Shown here piece by piece: positions 47,811 to 56,736 of a stretch of 64,000 nt of DNA. The stretch's first letter is position 1; every line of letters begins with the position of its first letter. The position numbers were made by a program, and so were the translations under genes. The DNA is from Herbaspirillum sp. AP02 (lineage in GTDB: Bacteria > Pseudomonadota > Gammaproteobacteria > Burkholderiales > Burkholderiaceae_D): the NCBI RefSeq assembly GCF_015767275.1, contig NZ_JADWMY010000001.1:992001-1056000 (forward strand), in the 5' to 3' direction. The notes below the pieces were generated by a model. The model ran no database searches, was not told where the DNA came from, and was given only the letters and a program-made list of their open reading frames with translations.

Positions 47811-48509
47811 TCAGCGGATGGCACCAAACACCTTGCCGATGATGGCGCTGCCACTGCCCACCGGGTCTTTGCGGATCGCCTTTTCCTCTTCGCCGATCAT
47901 CAGGAACAGACCATCCAGCGCGCGCTGCGTGACGTAGCCCTCCACCGTGCTCTGGTCGGCGCTGACCAGTCCGGACTTGGCGACCTGCCCCATCACAGCG
48001 TTATAGCGGCCGGAGAGCCCGTTGCGGTCGGTGATCTGCTTGACCAGCGGCAGGAACTTCACGGCCAGTTCGCCCGAGGTCTTCTGGCGGAAGAAGTCGG
48101 TCACCGAGGTGTCGCCACCTGTCAGGATGTTCTTGGCATCGCTCACCGACATCGCCTTGACTGCGTTGATCAGCAGCGGCTTGGCCAGCGGCACGGCGGC
48201 TTCGGCCGCATGATTCATGTCGGCGACCAGACCATCGACCTGACCACCCATGCCGGTCATGCGCAGGATGGGCATGGCCTGCTCCAGGGCCCCTGGCAGG
48301 TGGATCTTGACCTTGTCGTTGTTCAGGAAACCATTGGGACGCCCCAGGTTGGCCACGGCGGTACTGGCGCCCTTTTCCAGGGCGGCCTTCAGACCGGCAC
48401 TGGCGTCCTGATTGCTCAGGTCGGACAGGGAAAATGCGAACGCGCTGCAGGAGGCGAGGATCAGGCTGGCCGCTACCAGGCGGCGCAGGGGGGAGGAAGG
48501 CAGGGACAT
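47811..48509 (-). CDS. DUF4197 periplasmic protein
   Basis: A 232-residue protein with a signal peptide (LVAASLILASCSAFAFS) and a DUF4197 domain: LSDLSNQDASAGLKAALEKGASTAV at the start, then LGRPNGFLNNDKVKIHLPGAL and a C-terminal LDGLFLMIGEEEKAIRKDP. The function is unknown. The start at 48509 is chosen because GGAG lies six bases upstream; ATG at 48521 has no ribosome site. An SC pair in the signal region could read as a lipobox-like Cys (LASC), so lipidation is possible. Confidence 0.85.
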   Translation of the reverse strand: MSLPSSPLRRLVAASLILASCSAFAFSLSDLSNQDASAGLKAALEKGASTAVANLGRPNGFLNNDKVKIHLPGALEQAMPILRMTGMGGQVDGLVADMNHAAEAAVPLAKPLLINAVKAMSVSDAKNILTGGDTSVTDFFRQKTSGELAVKFLPLVKQITDRNGLSGRYNAVMGQVAKSGLVSADQSTVEGYVTQRALDGLFLMIGEEEKAIRKDPVGSGSAIIGKVFGAIR

Positions 48510-48582
48510 GCGGGACTCCATCGTGGCGTTGGGACTAGGTGATCGGGCATGATACCAGCCCGCCCGCGCCATCCCTATTGGC

Positions 48583-49974
48583 TCATTTGCCGCGCGACAG
48601 CTCCAGGCCCGCGTTGTGCGGCAGCCTGCCGCTGATCGGCACCGAGGCTACCGAGAACAGGCCGATCACCACGAAGGCCGGCCAGAAGTCGGCAGCGACG
48701 ATGCTGGAATGGCCTTGCAGGTGGTTCGACAGCTGCAGCACGATACCGGCCACGGTCACGCCCAGTCCCAGCGACAGCTGCTGGATCACGCTGGCCAGGC
48801 TGGTGACGCGACCGGCATCGCGGTTGTCGATGTCGGCATAGGCAATCGAATTGAGACAGGTGAACTGCAGTGCCGGGAACACGCCGCCCATCAACACGAT
48901 GGTGACAATGAGCAGATAAGGCGTATGGATGCTGAAGATGCCGTACGCCGCCAGGGCGATGCCGGCGAACACGGCATTGACCATCAGCACCGTGCGGAAG
49001 CCATAGCGGCGCAGCACGCGGCTGGCCAGCAGGCGGATGAACAGCGCACCGAAAGCCGAGGCACAGGTGATGCTGCCGGCCTGGAAGGCAGTCATCCCCA
49101 ACCCTTCCTGCAAGGCCAGCGGCAGCAGGAAGGGCACCGCACCCAGGCCGATGCGAAACAGCGAACCGCCCACCACGCTGGCATGCAGGGTGGGAATGCG
49201 CAGCAGCCGGAAGTCCAGCAGCGGGAAGGCGATCTGGGTGGAATGGCGGTAGTACATCACCAGCGCGATGGCGCCGATGGAGCACATGGCCACCGGCGTG
49301 GCACCGTCGACCAGATGGCTGCCGAACAGCGACAGGCCCAGCATGATCATGGCCGCGCCGACCGAGGTCAGCACAAAACCCTTCACATCCAGCGGTGCCG
49401 GGTCGTCTTCCTTGAAGTTCTGGATGAAGCGCTTGGCCAGGTACAGGCCCAGGAAGCAGAACGGGATATTGATCAGGAATACCCAGCGCCAGTGGAAGTA
49501 GGTGGTGATGAAGCCCCCCAGCAGCGGCCCCACCACCGGCCCCAGCAGCGCCGGCAGGGTGAGGTAGCTGACCGCCTTGACCAGTTCGGACTTGTCCACC
49601 GAGCGGGCGATGATGACCCGCCCCACCGGCACCATCATGGCGCCGCCTATACCCTGCAGGAAGCGCGCCGCCACGAAGGTCACGAGTGACCCGGAGACCG
49701 CGCACAGGATGGAACCGGTCATGAACACGATCATGGCCGCGCTGAACACCTTGCACGCGCCCAGCTTGTCGGCCATCCAGCCGGAGATCGGGATGAACAC
49801 ACCCAGCGCCGCGACATAGGCGGTCATGGCCAGCTTGAGGGTGATCGGGTCCTGATTGAGATCGCGCGCCAGCGCGGGGAGCGAGGTGGCCAGCACGGTG
49901 GCGTCCATGTTTTCCATGAACAGCGCACAGCCGACAATAAGCGGAATGAGCAGCGAAGGTCGCACGATGGGCAA
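48583..49974 (-). CDS. MFS transporter, DHA2 (EmrB/QacA) family
   Basis: A 463-residue major-facilitator drug exporter with about 13-14 hydrophobic segments. Family motifs are visible: MENMDATVLATSLPALARDL at the start (motif D1-type), GWMADKLGACKVF (motif A) and RFLQGIGGAMMVPVGRVIIAR (motif B). It probably expels toxic organic compounds by proton antiport. No linked membrane-fusion gene is present. It is followed by the DUF4197 gene on the far side of 73 bases, probably a separate unit. Confidence 0.92.
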   Translation of the reverse strand: MPIVRPSLLIPLIVGCALFMENMDATVLATSLPALARDLNQDPITLKLAMTAYVAALGVFIPISGWMADKLGACKVFSAAMIVFMTGSILCAVSGSLVTFVAARFLQGIGGAMMVPVGRVIIARSVDKSELVKAVSYLTLPALLGPVVGPLLGGFITTYFHWRWVFLINIPFCFLGLYLAKRFIQNFKEDDPAPLDVKGFVLTSVGAAMIMLGLSLFGSHLVDGATPVAMCSIGAIALVMYYRHSTQIAFPLLDFRLLRIPTLHASVVGGSLFRIGLGAVPFLLPLALQEGLGMTAFQAGSITCASAFGALFIRLLASRVLRRYGFRTVLMVNAVFAGIALAAYGIFSIHTPYLLIVTIVLMGGVFPALQFTCLNSIAYADIDNRDAGRVTSLASVIQQLSLGLGVTVAGIVLQLSNHLQGHSSIVAADFWPAFVVIGLFSVASVPISGRLPHNAGLELSRGK

Positions 49975-50205
49975 CAGATGGCGGAATGAAGGTGGCGGAG
50001 GTTCTGTGCCTCCTGAAGCTTCACAGTTTATACCAGTTGAGCTTTTCTTGCGGGCAAGCCCCGCGGGCCCGGGCTGACCGGTGCCTGTTCCCGAACTTCA
50101 GTTCTGTTTGTAGCTCTACCGTGAGGCAACGCGCCGCCCGCGCAATACAATGCGCAGGGCAGCACACTTTTTACAGTTTTGAACTGCACTTTTCATGGAG
50201 CCTGC

Positions 50206-50604
50206 ATGACCAACGACACCCACAGCAAAACCCTGGGCTACCTGCTCTGGATCTTCGGATTCACCGGCGCTCACCGCTTCTACTATGGCAAGCCGGTAAC
50301 GGGCACGATCTGGTTCTTCACCTTCGGCCTGGCCGGTATCGGCTGGCTGATCGACCTCTTCCTGATCCCTTCGATGGACCGCCAGGCCGATGCCCGCTTC
50401 GTCGGCAGCGAGGTCAATTATTCGGTGGCGTGGCTGCTGCTGACCTTCCTGGGCCTGTTTGGCGTACACCGCATGTATATCGGGAAATGGATTTCGGGCA
50501 TCCTCTACCTGTTCACGGGCGGCTTCTTCCTGCTGGGCGTGCTTTACGATTTCTGGACACTCAACGCGCAGATTTCGGAACGCAACCACGGCAAGCGCCT
50601 GTAA
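50206..50604 (+). CDS. TM2-domain (NINE) protein with duplicated TM2 unit
   Basis: A 132-residue membrane protein with two TM2 modules. The first is LLWIFGFTGAHRFYYGKPVTGTIWFFTFG and GIGWLIDLFLIP. The second is LLTFLGLFGVHRMYIGKWISGILYLFTGG and GVLYDFWTLN. Each has the G-x-H-R/M-F/Y-Y-x-G core. The role of TM2 proteins in bacteria is unknown. The start at 50206 has GGAG five bases upstream; the frame opens earlier at 50179. Confidence 0.85.
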   Translation: MTNDTHSKTLGYLLWIFGFTGAHRFYYGKPVTGTIWFFTFGLAGIGWLIDLFLIPSMDRQADARFVGSEVNYSVAWLLLTFLGLFGVHRMYIGKWISGILYLFTGGFFLLGVLYDFWTLNAQISERNHGKRL

Positions 50605-50628
50605 TGAGGCGGCGGTACAGCACCGCCG

Positions 50629-50850
50629 CTATTTCTTCTTCAGCGCCTTCAGGCGCTTGGCGGCCAGATGGACGGTTTCCAGCTGCGCCTTGTGCTTCAT
50701 GGATTTCCAGTCCTTGATTTCGTCCCGCGTGCGCCCGCAGCCGGTACAGACTTCGTGCTTGAGCTTGCACAAGGATACGCAAGGGCTCTTGACCTCTTTT
50801 CCCAATTTCACTTCCCGCTTGAATACGTCACAGACCTGACTGTACTTCAA
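50629..50850 (-). CDS. DUF1289 small Cys-rich protein
   Basis: A 73-residue protein with the DUF1289 pattern SPCVSLCKLKHEVCTGCGRTRDEIKDW. Cys24, Cys28, Cys35 and Cys38 could bind a metal or Fe-S cluster. The remainder is a Lys-rich helix. The function is unknown. It is convergent with the TM2 gene, with 24 bases between stops. Confidence 0.82.
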   Translation of the reverse strand: MKYSQVCDVFKREVKLGKEVKSPCVSLCKLKHEVCTGCGRTRDEIKDWKSMKHKAQLETVHLAAKRLKALKKK

Positions 50851-50928
50851 TGCAGCAGGCGCTGCTGCGGATGTGAACTTCCCTCGACATCAACAACGAT
50901 GGCGATGGCGATGGCGAAATCGACCGAC

Positions 50929-50960
50929 AAAAAAAGCCCGCATCCTTGCGGATGCGGGCT
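50929..50960 (-). terminator. Terminator after CNNM/CorC-family gene
   Basis: On the minus strand an AGCCCGCATCC / GGATGCGGGCT stem with a GCAA-type loop is followed by seven T's. It lies about 160 bases beyond the stop at 51122 and upstream of the DUF1289 gene. Confidence 0.9.
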
Positions 50961-51121
50961 GCCCACGACTACCTCTGCTACGGTTACTTCATTTGCTGCG
51001 TTTGCTACTGTGTAAAACAGTCGTCTGCTTTCCCCGAGTACCAGTCTTTCAAGCAAACGACCGAGGGGAAGTATCCAGTTTTAAGGCCGTCGTTGGGATA
51101 GGAAAAGTCTGAAAAAACGCA

Positions 51122-52480
51122 TCAGTTGGTACCGGCTTCCTTGTCGCCCTTATCGGCCTTATCGCTCCTATCCGACTTGTCAGACTTATCCTGCTTGAAG
51201 CGAGTGACCAGCAACTGGTTGATGCGATTGCCCTCGATGTCGACCACCTCGAACTTGTATTCCGAAAACAGCACGAAATCGGTCTTCTTGGGAATCTTGC
51301 GCAGCATGTACATGATGAATCCGGACAGGGTCTCATAGCCGACCGGATTGGGATATTCATCGATGTCCAGTTCGTTCATGACATCGTTGAGCGGTGTGAG
51401 CCCATCCATCAGCCAGGAGTTTTCATCGCGGCGGACGATCTGCTGCTCTTCCACGGTGATGGCCAGCAGATTACCCATCAACACCCCGGTGACATCGGTG
51501 ATGCTGATGATGCCCACCACCAGTGCATATTCGTTGACCACGATGGCCAGGTCCTCGTCCATGGCCTTCATGCGCTCCAGCACTTCCCACAGGTTCAGGC
51601 TGTCGGGAATGGACAGCGGGGTATGCACCAGGCCCTTGTCGGCCAGCGAAAACTGCTCGCCCTTGAGCAGGCGCTTGAGGACATCCTTGCTGTCGATGTA
51701 ACCCAGCACGGCATCGATGTGGCCCTCGCAGACCAGGAAGCGCGAATGGGGGTGTTCGATGATCTTCTGGCGTATCGTGTCTTCACTATCGGTGAGCAAA
51801 AAGTAAACAATACTGTCACGCGGCGTCATGGCCGAAGGCACATAGCGGCTTTCCAGTTCGAACACGTTTTCGATCAGGTGATGTTCCTGCGTGAGCAGCA
51901 CGCCAGCCTGGGCACCCGCATCGACCATGGCGTGGATCTCGTTGGGGGTAATCACGTCCTGGCGCACCTGGGGCAGGCCGAACAGGGTAAAAAGCCATTT
52001 CGACAGGCTGTTGAAGAACCAGACCAGTGGTCTGAACAAGGTCTCCAGCAACAGCATGGGCTTGACCAGTGCCACCGCGGCACGCTCCGGTGCGGCCATC
52101 GCCAGACGCTTGGGCATCAGATCGGCGAAGAGGATGAAGAAGGCCGTCACCACCAGGAAGGACATGGCGAAGCTGACATTCTCCAGCAGCGGGCCGACAT
52201 AGAAGGTGCTGATGATCTCGCGCATGTGCGGTGTCAGCGCAGGCTCGCCGACCACGCCACCGAGGATGGCAACCGCGTTCAGGCCGATTTGCACCACCGT
52301 GAAGAAGTTGCCCGGCTGCGCCTGCAGGGACAGCACCCGGTCGGCATTCTGTATACCTTCCTTGGACATCATCTCCAGGCGGATCTTGCGGGAGGCCGCA
52401 ATCGAAATCTCGGCGCAGGAAAGAAAGGCGCTGACCACCACCAGGAGCAGGATCAGCAGCAGACTGGCGAATAGGCTCAT
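51122..52480 (-). CDS. CNNM/CorC-family transporter-associated protein (hemolysin-like)
   Basis: A 452-residue inner-membrane protein. A CNNM (DUF21) domain of three to four helices (about 1-200) comes first, including SCAEISIAASRKIRLE and a conserved FAELLPKRLA-type segment. A CBS pair follows (about 220-345), then a CorC_HlyC domain. Such proteins act in Mg2+/Co2+ export. The C-terminus is a charged repeat (DKSDKSDRSDKADKGDK). The start at 52480 gives MSLFASLLLILL, with AGGAG upstream. Confidence 0.92.
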   Translation of the reverse strand: MSLFASLLLILLLVVVSAFLSCAEISIAASRKIRLEMMSKEGIQNADRVLSLQAQPGNFFTVVQIGLNAVAILGGVVGEPALTPHMREIISTFYVGPLLENVSFAMSFLVVTAFFILFADLMPKRLAMAAPERAAVALVKPMLLLETLFRPLVWFFNSLSKWLFTLFGLPQVRQDVITPNEIHAMVDAGAQAGVLLTQEHHLIENVFELESRYVPSAMTPRDSIVYFLLTDSEDTIRQKIIEHPHSRFLVCEGHIDAVLGYIDSKDVLKRLLKGEQFSLADKGLVHTPLSIPDSLNLWEVLERMKAMDEDLAIVVNEYALVVGIISITDVTGVLMGNLLAITVEEQQIVRRDENSWLMDGLTPLNDVMNELDIDEYPNPVGYETLSGFIMYMLRKIPKKTDFVLFSEYKFEVVDIEGNRINQLLVTRFKQDKSDKSDRSDKADKGDKEAGTN

Positions 52481-52609
52481 GTTGTTCTTATCTCCTTGAT
52501 TTGACGTGACATTCTCTCGCGCAACGGGGAGAAAAAGCAAATGCCGGCAAATCCGCTGGATTTTCCGGCATTGTCCGTCAAGTTCAGCTGTGAGGCCCGA
52601 CATCTGCCG

Positions 52610-54136
52610 TCAATAGACGTCGCGCCGGTAACGCCCCTGCTCGGCCAGCGCCTGCAGGGCCGCCTCGCCGAGAATCTCCTGCAGCGCCTGCGTGACGCCA
52701 GCCGCCATGCCCTGCAGGCTGCCGCAGACGTACAGACTGGCGCCCTGCTCCACCCAGTGCTGCAGTTCTGCGCCAGCCTGGCGCAGCTTGTCCTGCACAT
52801 AGATGCGCTGCGCCTGGTCGCGCGAAAAGGCCAGATCCAGCCGCTGCAGATAGCCATCGGCCAGCCAGGCCTGCAGTTCTTCGCCATGGAAGAAGTCATG
52901 CTGGCGCGAACGCTCGCCGAAGACCAGCCAGTTGCGCCGCTGCCCGGCGGCGATGCGCTGGCGCAGATGGGCAAGCAGGCCGGCCAGCCCGGTGCCGTTG
53001 CCGATCAGGATCAGCGGCCGGTCGCCCTGCGGGCCATGGAAGGCGGTATTGACCCGCACCCGCAGGTCGATGTGCTGGCCCGGCGCGGCATGCAGGCCCA
53101 GCCAGCCGGAACCGATGCCAGCCCGTCCATCGGGCTGGTGCATGAGCCGCACCATCAGCGCCAGGCCACCATCGGCCGGTAGCGAGGCAATCGAATAGGC
53201 ACGGTGCGGCAAGGGTTTCAGGCGGGCGAGCAGGTCAGCGCCGGACAAGCCGCGCAAGGCCTGCAGCGCTGCGGCCTCGTGCGGCAGCAAGCGGCTGGCG
53301 AGCGCCGCAGCCAGCGTTGTCGTTTCATTCTGCAAACCCAGCGCTTGTATGAAGCTCTGTACTGCCTGGTCGCTGTTGCGCGGGCCGATCTCGGCGATGT
53401 CGCCGGCCTGCCAGCTCGGCGCGGGCAGGTCCAGCGGCGTGAGTTGCAGGTGGTACACCGCCCCACCCGCGCTGCCCGGATTGAGTAGCCGGCGTTGCGC
53501 CAGCCGCCAACGTCCATAGGCAGGCGCACTCCAGTCCGTCTCGTCGCTATGACCGCTGAGGACACCCAACTGATGTTGCCAATGGCGCAGGGCGCCGTCG
53601 TCGCCATTGTCCACGTCAATCACATCGAACAACGGCTGTGCATGGCGGCGTCCCAGCCAGGCATGCAGCGCATAGCCGAAGGCGCAATATTGCTGGTAGC
53701 TGCGGTCGCCCAGCGCCAGCACGCCGAATTGCAGTTGTGGCAGCGACATGCCCGGTGAGACCGCTCCCATGCGTTGCGCCAGGGTGGCGGCCATGTCGGG
53801 CGCATCGCCCTCGCCGGTGGTGCTGACCACGAACAGGAGCAGTCGGCTGCCCAGCAAGTCATCCTCGCGCAACTGGTCCAGCGGCAGCACGCGCACCGCC
53901 ATGCCGCCGGCCCGCAAGCTCTGCGCGCTCTGCAGGGCCAGGCGCTCGGCCGTGCCGGTCTGGCTGGCAAAGGCCAGCAGCACGGTGGCGGCATCGCTAT
54001 TGCCGGCACCCGCGCCCGCCCATTGCGCCTGCTGCCGGCGCTGCGCGCGGCGGTAGGTGAGCGCCGTCATGACGCAAAAGACGAGGTAGGTCAGCGCGAT
54101 GAGTGCCGCCAGCAGATAACGGGTCTGCAGTGCCAT
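52610..54136 (-). CDS. Membrane-anchored diflavin NADPH reductase (flavodoxin plus FAD/NADPH domains)
   Basis: A 508-residue protein. It has an N-terminal transmembrane helix (about 8-28), a flavodoxin domain (about 50-190, FASQTGTAERLALQSAQ and VVSTTGEGDAPD), and a sulfite-reductase/cytochrome-P450-reductase type FAD and NADPH module (RAYSIASLP, GNGTGLAGLLAHLR, LYVCGSLQGMAAGV) ending in YRRDVY. It should pass electrons from cytosolic NADPH into the membrane. The ATG at 54136 follows the ApbE stop by two bases, with GGAG upstream. It is last in the five-gene operon and probably powers the PepSY/DUF2271 system. Confidence 0.92.
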   Translation of the reverse strand: MALQTRYLLAALIALTYLVFCVMTALTYRRAQRRQQAQWAGAGAGNSDAATVLLAFASQTGTAERLALQSAQSLRAGGMAVRVLPLDQLREDDLLGSRLLLFVVSTTGEGDAPDMAATLAQRMGAVSPGMSLPQLQFGVLALGDRSYQQYCAFGYALHAWLGRRHAQPLFDVIDVDNGDDGALRHWQHQLGVLSGHSDETDWSAPAYGRWRLAQRRLLNPGSAGGAVYHLQLTPLDLPAPSWQAGDIAEIGPRNSDQAVQSFIQALGLQNETTTLAAALASRLLPHEAAALQALRGLSGADLLARLKPLPHRAYSIASLPADGGLALMVRLMHQPDGRAGIGSGWLGLHAAPGQHIDLRVRVNTAFHGPQGDRPLILIGNGTGLAGLLAHLRQRIAAGQRRNWLVFGERSRQHDFFHGEELQAWLADGYLQRLDLAFSRDQAQRIYVQDKLRQAGAELQHWVEQGASLYVCGSLQGMAAGVTQALQEILGEAALQALAEQGRYRRDVY

Positions 54137-54138
54137 GC

Positions 54139-55152
54139 TCACTCCAGCATGGCGGCCAGGGCCGGGGTCATGGTCTCGCGGTAGCCCTGCGACTGCGCGC
54201 TGATGAACTGCGCCGCAATGCCGCGCCGGCGGGCGAAGGCCATGCCGGCCTCCTCGCCCAGCACGGTCAACACGGTGGCCAGTGCATCGGCCACCATGCA
54301 CTGCCGGTGCAGTACCGTCACCGAGGCCAGCGCCTGCCGTACCGGTGCGCCGGTACGCGGATCGATGGTGTGGGCATAGCGCTGGCCCTGATGATCGACA
54401 TAGCGGCGATAGTCGCCCGAGGTCGCCACCGACAGGCCGTGCAGCGCCACCACCATGCCCGGGGCGGTATCGTGCGGCGGCCGTTCCAGCGCCACCCACC
54501 AGGGCTGGCCGTCGGCCTTGACGCCCTGCCCGGCCAGCTCGCCACCGATTTCCACCAGCCAGCTTGCACAGCCAAGTTCATGCAGGGCCTGCGCCACCAG
54601 GTCGACCGCGTAACCCTTGGCGATACCTGAAAAATCCAGAGAAACGCCACCGGCCTGCAGCACCCGGCGCTGCTCGCGATCCAGCACGATACGCTGCCAG
54701 CCGCAGCGCTGGCGCATGGCCGCAAGGCGCTCCGGTGCGGGCGGGTGCAGGCGGTCGGCGGCCACGCTACCGGCACCGAAGCCCCACAGATCGACCAGTG
54801 GCCCGACCGTGGGATCGAAGGCGCCGTCGCTGTCGGCCGCCATCGTCAGCGCGGCATCGAGCACCGTAAAGAACGCTGGCGGCAATGCATGCCAGCTACC
54901 GGCCTCGGCCCGGTTGAAGCGGCTGATGATGGACTGCGGCGACCAGGTGCTCATCTCGTCGATCACGCGCTGCAACTGCGCCTGGATGGCATCGGCAATG
55001 GCCACCGTGGCCAGCGCCGGCGGGGCCAGCACTTGCACGCTCCAGGTCGTGCCCATGGTGTCGCCGGCCAGGCGATGGCCCACGGCCTCAGCGGACAGCG
55101 TCGGCGGGGCCGCCAGATCGACAGGGATCAACACGCGATGGGACATCGTCAC
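54139..55152 (-). CDS. ApbE-family FMN transferase
   Basis: A 337-residue flavin transferase that attaches FMN from FAD to Ser/Thr in target proteins. Motifs are present: MGTTWSVQV, EMSTWSPQSIISRFNR, DGAFDPTVGPLVDLWGFG, SLDFSGIAKGYAVDLVAQAL, VEIGGELAGQG and HTIDPRTGAPV (Mg/FAD site). There is no signal peptide or lipobox at the N-terminus (MTMSHRVLIPVDLAAPP), unlike typical periplasmic ApbE; this matters because the likely target (DUF2271) is exported. The upstream terminator at 55183-55208 may lower its expression. Confidence 0.93.
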   Translation of the reverse strand: MTMSHRVLIPVDLAAPPTLSAEAVGHRLAGDTMGTTWSVQVLAPPALATVAIADAIQAQLQRVIDEMSTWSPQSIISRFNRAEAGSWHALPPAFFTVLDAALTMAADSDGAFDPTVGPLVDLWGFGAGSVAADRLHPPAPERLAAMRQRCGWQRIVLDREQRRVLQAGGVSLDFSGIAKGYAVDLVAQALHELGCASWLVEIGGELAGQGVKADGQPWWVALERPPHDTAPGMVVALHGLSVATSGDYRRYVDHQGQRYAHTIDPRTGAPVRQALASVTVLHRQCMVADALATVLTVLGEEAGMAFARRRGIAAQFISAQSQGYRETMTPALAAMLE

Positions 55153-55182
55153 CGCTCACACTCCAGACAACACTCCAACAAG

Positions 55183-55208
55183 AAAACGGCGCCCGCACTG
55201 CAGGCGCC
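55183..55208 (-). terminator. Intra-operon hairpin between DUF4198 and ApbE genes
   Basis: On the minus strand a GGCGCC / GGCGCC stem with a nine-base loop is followed by GTTTTC. It is a weak terminator that may reduce, rather than abolish, downstream expression. Confidence 0.6.
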
Positions 55209-55230
55209 AACAAGGTTGATCAAACCGTGC

Positions 55231-56061
55231 TCAGGGCAGCACTTCGATAGTGGCGATGTAGGTGGCGCGGCGTTGGGTGGCCTGCGGCAGCGTGGTCTTC
55301 TGGTCGGCGGCGCTGGCTTCCATCCAGTACATGCCCGGGCCCGCCCACTTCACGCTGAACTTGCCGTCGGCCGCGGTCTTGAGCTTGGTATCGAGCAGCT
55401 TGTCGCGATAGCGGATGCCGCCGGGGACCAGTTCCACCTCGACACCGGCGGCCGGCTTGCCGTCCAGCAGCAGCTGGAAGGTCGCGGTATCACCCGCTAC
55501 CAGGTCGGTGGGATGGGTCACCGGGACCAGTTCCAGACCGGTGCCGGTCGGCGCCAGGGCGGCCGTGGTCGGCTTGCCGGCGGTGACGAAGGTCTCCACC
55601 CGGCTATTCATCTGGGTCACCTTCAGTTCGGTGGCGTTGGCCGGGATTTCCTTGGCCAGGGCATCGGCGCTACCGCGCCAGCGTTTCTGCTGACCATCGA
55701 TCTTGTAGCTGGCAAAGACGCCGTTGTTGACCACGGCGATCTTGTAGGTGCCGGGCTGGCTCAGTTGCACATCGAAGGTACTGCGATACTTGCCGGTGGC
55801 GGCATTGACCGCCTGCAGCGGCTTGCCATCGGGGCCGGTCACCACCAGCCCGTCCAGGCGCAGCGGGAAGTGTTCGAAGTAGAACAGGTCGTTGGAGACC
55901 GCCGCATCCACCGTTACCCAGGCCTCGCTGCCGGAGAGCACGGTGGCCGAGGGCAGCAGCCACTGGCGATGGGCATGGGCCGACAGGGGCAGGCTGATGG
56001 CCAGGGCCAGCGCGGCGATCTTCATGGAACGGGCGGTGAAATGCTTCAGGGAAAACGTCAT
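55231..56061 (-). CDS. DUF4198 periplasmic protein
   Basis: A 276-residue exported protein with a signal peptide (AALALAISLPLSAHA, cut before HRQWLLP). It has several beta-rich Ig-like blocks, including VLSGSEAWVTVDAAVSNDLFYFEHFPL and GTYKIAVVNNG. The mature N-terminus carries His, as in metal-binding proteins of the family. DUF4198 is often encoded beside metal-uptake or TonB genes. Here it lies between DUF2271 and ApbE genes, so it is a probable partner of the flavoprotein. Confidence 0.9.
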   Translation of the reverse strand: MTFSLKHFTARSMKIAALALAISLPLSAHAHRQWLLPSATVLSGSEAWVTVDAAVSNDLFYFEHFPLRLDGLVVTGPDGKPLQAVNAATGKYRSTFDVQLSQPGTYKIAVVNNGVFASYKIDGQQKRWRGSADALAKEIPANATELKVTQMNSRVETFVTAGKPTTAALAPTGTGLELVPVTHPTDLVAGDTATFQLLLDGKPAAGVEVELVPGGIRYRDKLLDTKLKTAADGKFSVKWAGPGMYWMEASAADQKTTLPQATQRRATYIATIEVLP

Positions 56062-56114
56062 GACAGGTTCCTCTTTCTTGATGGTTTTATGGTGTGATGG
56101 TCTGCTTCAGGGCC

Positions 56115-56660
56115 TCAGGGCTTCAGTTCCAGCGCCACCGCGCCCAGTTCGCTACTGCCCTGGCCCTTGGCGCTCTGGGCCGACTTGGGCGGCCACTGGA
56201 ATGGCAGCTTGACCAGTTCGCGTCCGCCGACTTCGCGGGCGGCTTCCACCATCAGCACATAGTCACCCGGGGCCAGATTGGCCAGCGGCCCCTTGGCGGA
56301 ACCGAAATTGAGCTTCTGCTCACCCGGCGCGCGAGTGGCACCGCTGACGCCGTCGATCGGCATCTGCTGTTCGCGTCCGCTGCGACGCCACCACTGGCGC
56401 ATATCCTTGAGCCACTTCTCACCTTCCTTGTCCTTCTTCTTGACGTCGTACCAGACCGCCAGGTTGGCCGCCACGCTCTGGTCGGCACGCTCGATCCAGG
56501 CCGCCAGGTAGGGCCGGTGGTATTCGGCCACGTTCAGGGTGGGGATCTCGATCTTCAGGTTCATCTCCGCCGCGCCAGCCGGAGTGGCCGTGGCGAACAG
56601 CGCCGCCATGGCCAGCGCCAGGGCGGTCGGTTTGAGCAGCATGGAATGGCTACGCTTCAT
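56115..56660 (-). CDS. DUF2271 periplasmic protein, predicted flavinylated
   Basis: A 181-residue exported protein with a signal peptide (LALAMAALFATATPAGA, cut near residue 30) and a DUF2271 domain. Residues 103-109 read DGVSGAT, matching the ApbE flavinylation consensus D-x-x-(S/T)-G-A-(T/S); Thr109 is the predicted FMN site. Other features are WIERADQSVAANLAVWYD and a C-terminal LEL. The ApbE gene is in the same operon. The start at 56660 has GAGG four bases upstream. It is the likely electron-carrying protein of the system; the redox partner is unknown. Confidence 0.9.
   Translation of the reverse strand: MKRSHSMLLKPTALALAMAALFATATPAGAAEMNLKIEIPTLNVAEYHRPYLAAWIERADQSVAANLAVWYDVKKKDKEGEKWLKDMRQWWRRSGREQQMPIDGVSGATRAPGEQKLNFGSAKGPLANLAPGDYVLMVEAAREVGGRELVKLPFQWPPKSAQSAKGQGSSELGAVALELKP
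56334..56354 (-). other. Predicted ApbE flavinylation motif in the DUF2271 gene
   Basis: These codons specify DGVSGAT. The pattern of Asp, small residue, Ser/Thr-Gly-Ala-Thr is the known target context for covalent FMN in NqrC/RnfG-type proteins. The motif is seen directly; modification itself is inferred. Confidence 0.75.
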
Positions 56661-56736
56661 GTGACCTCGCAAAATAAGACAGGATGGCTGGCTGCAAGCC
56701 CACCGGGCTTGTCTGGCTGGGAGAAAAACGCAAGCT

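Noticed and set aside
50900-50920. Triple GATGGC repeat
   Set aside because: Only three short units and no linked structure; likely chance.
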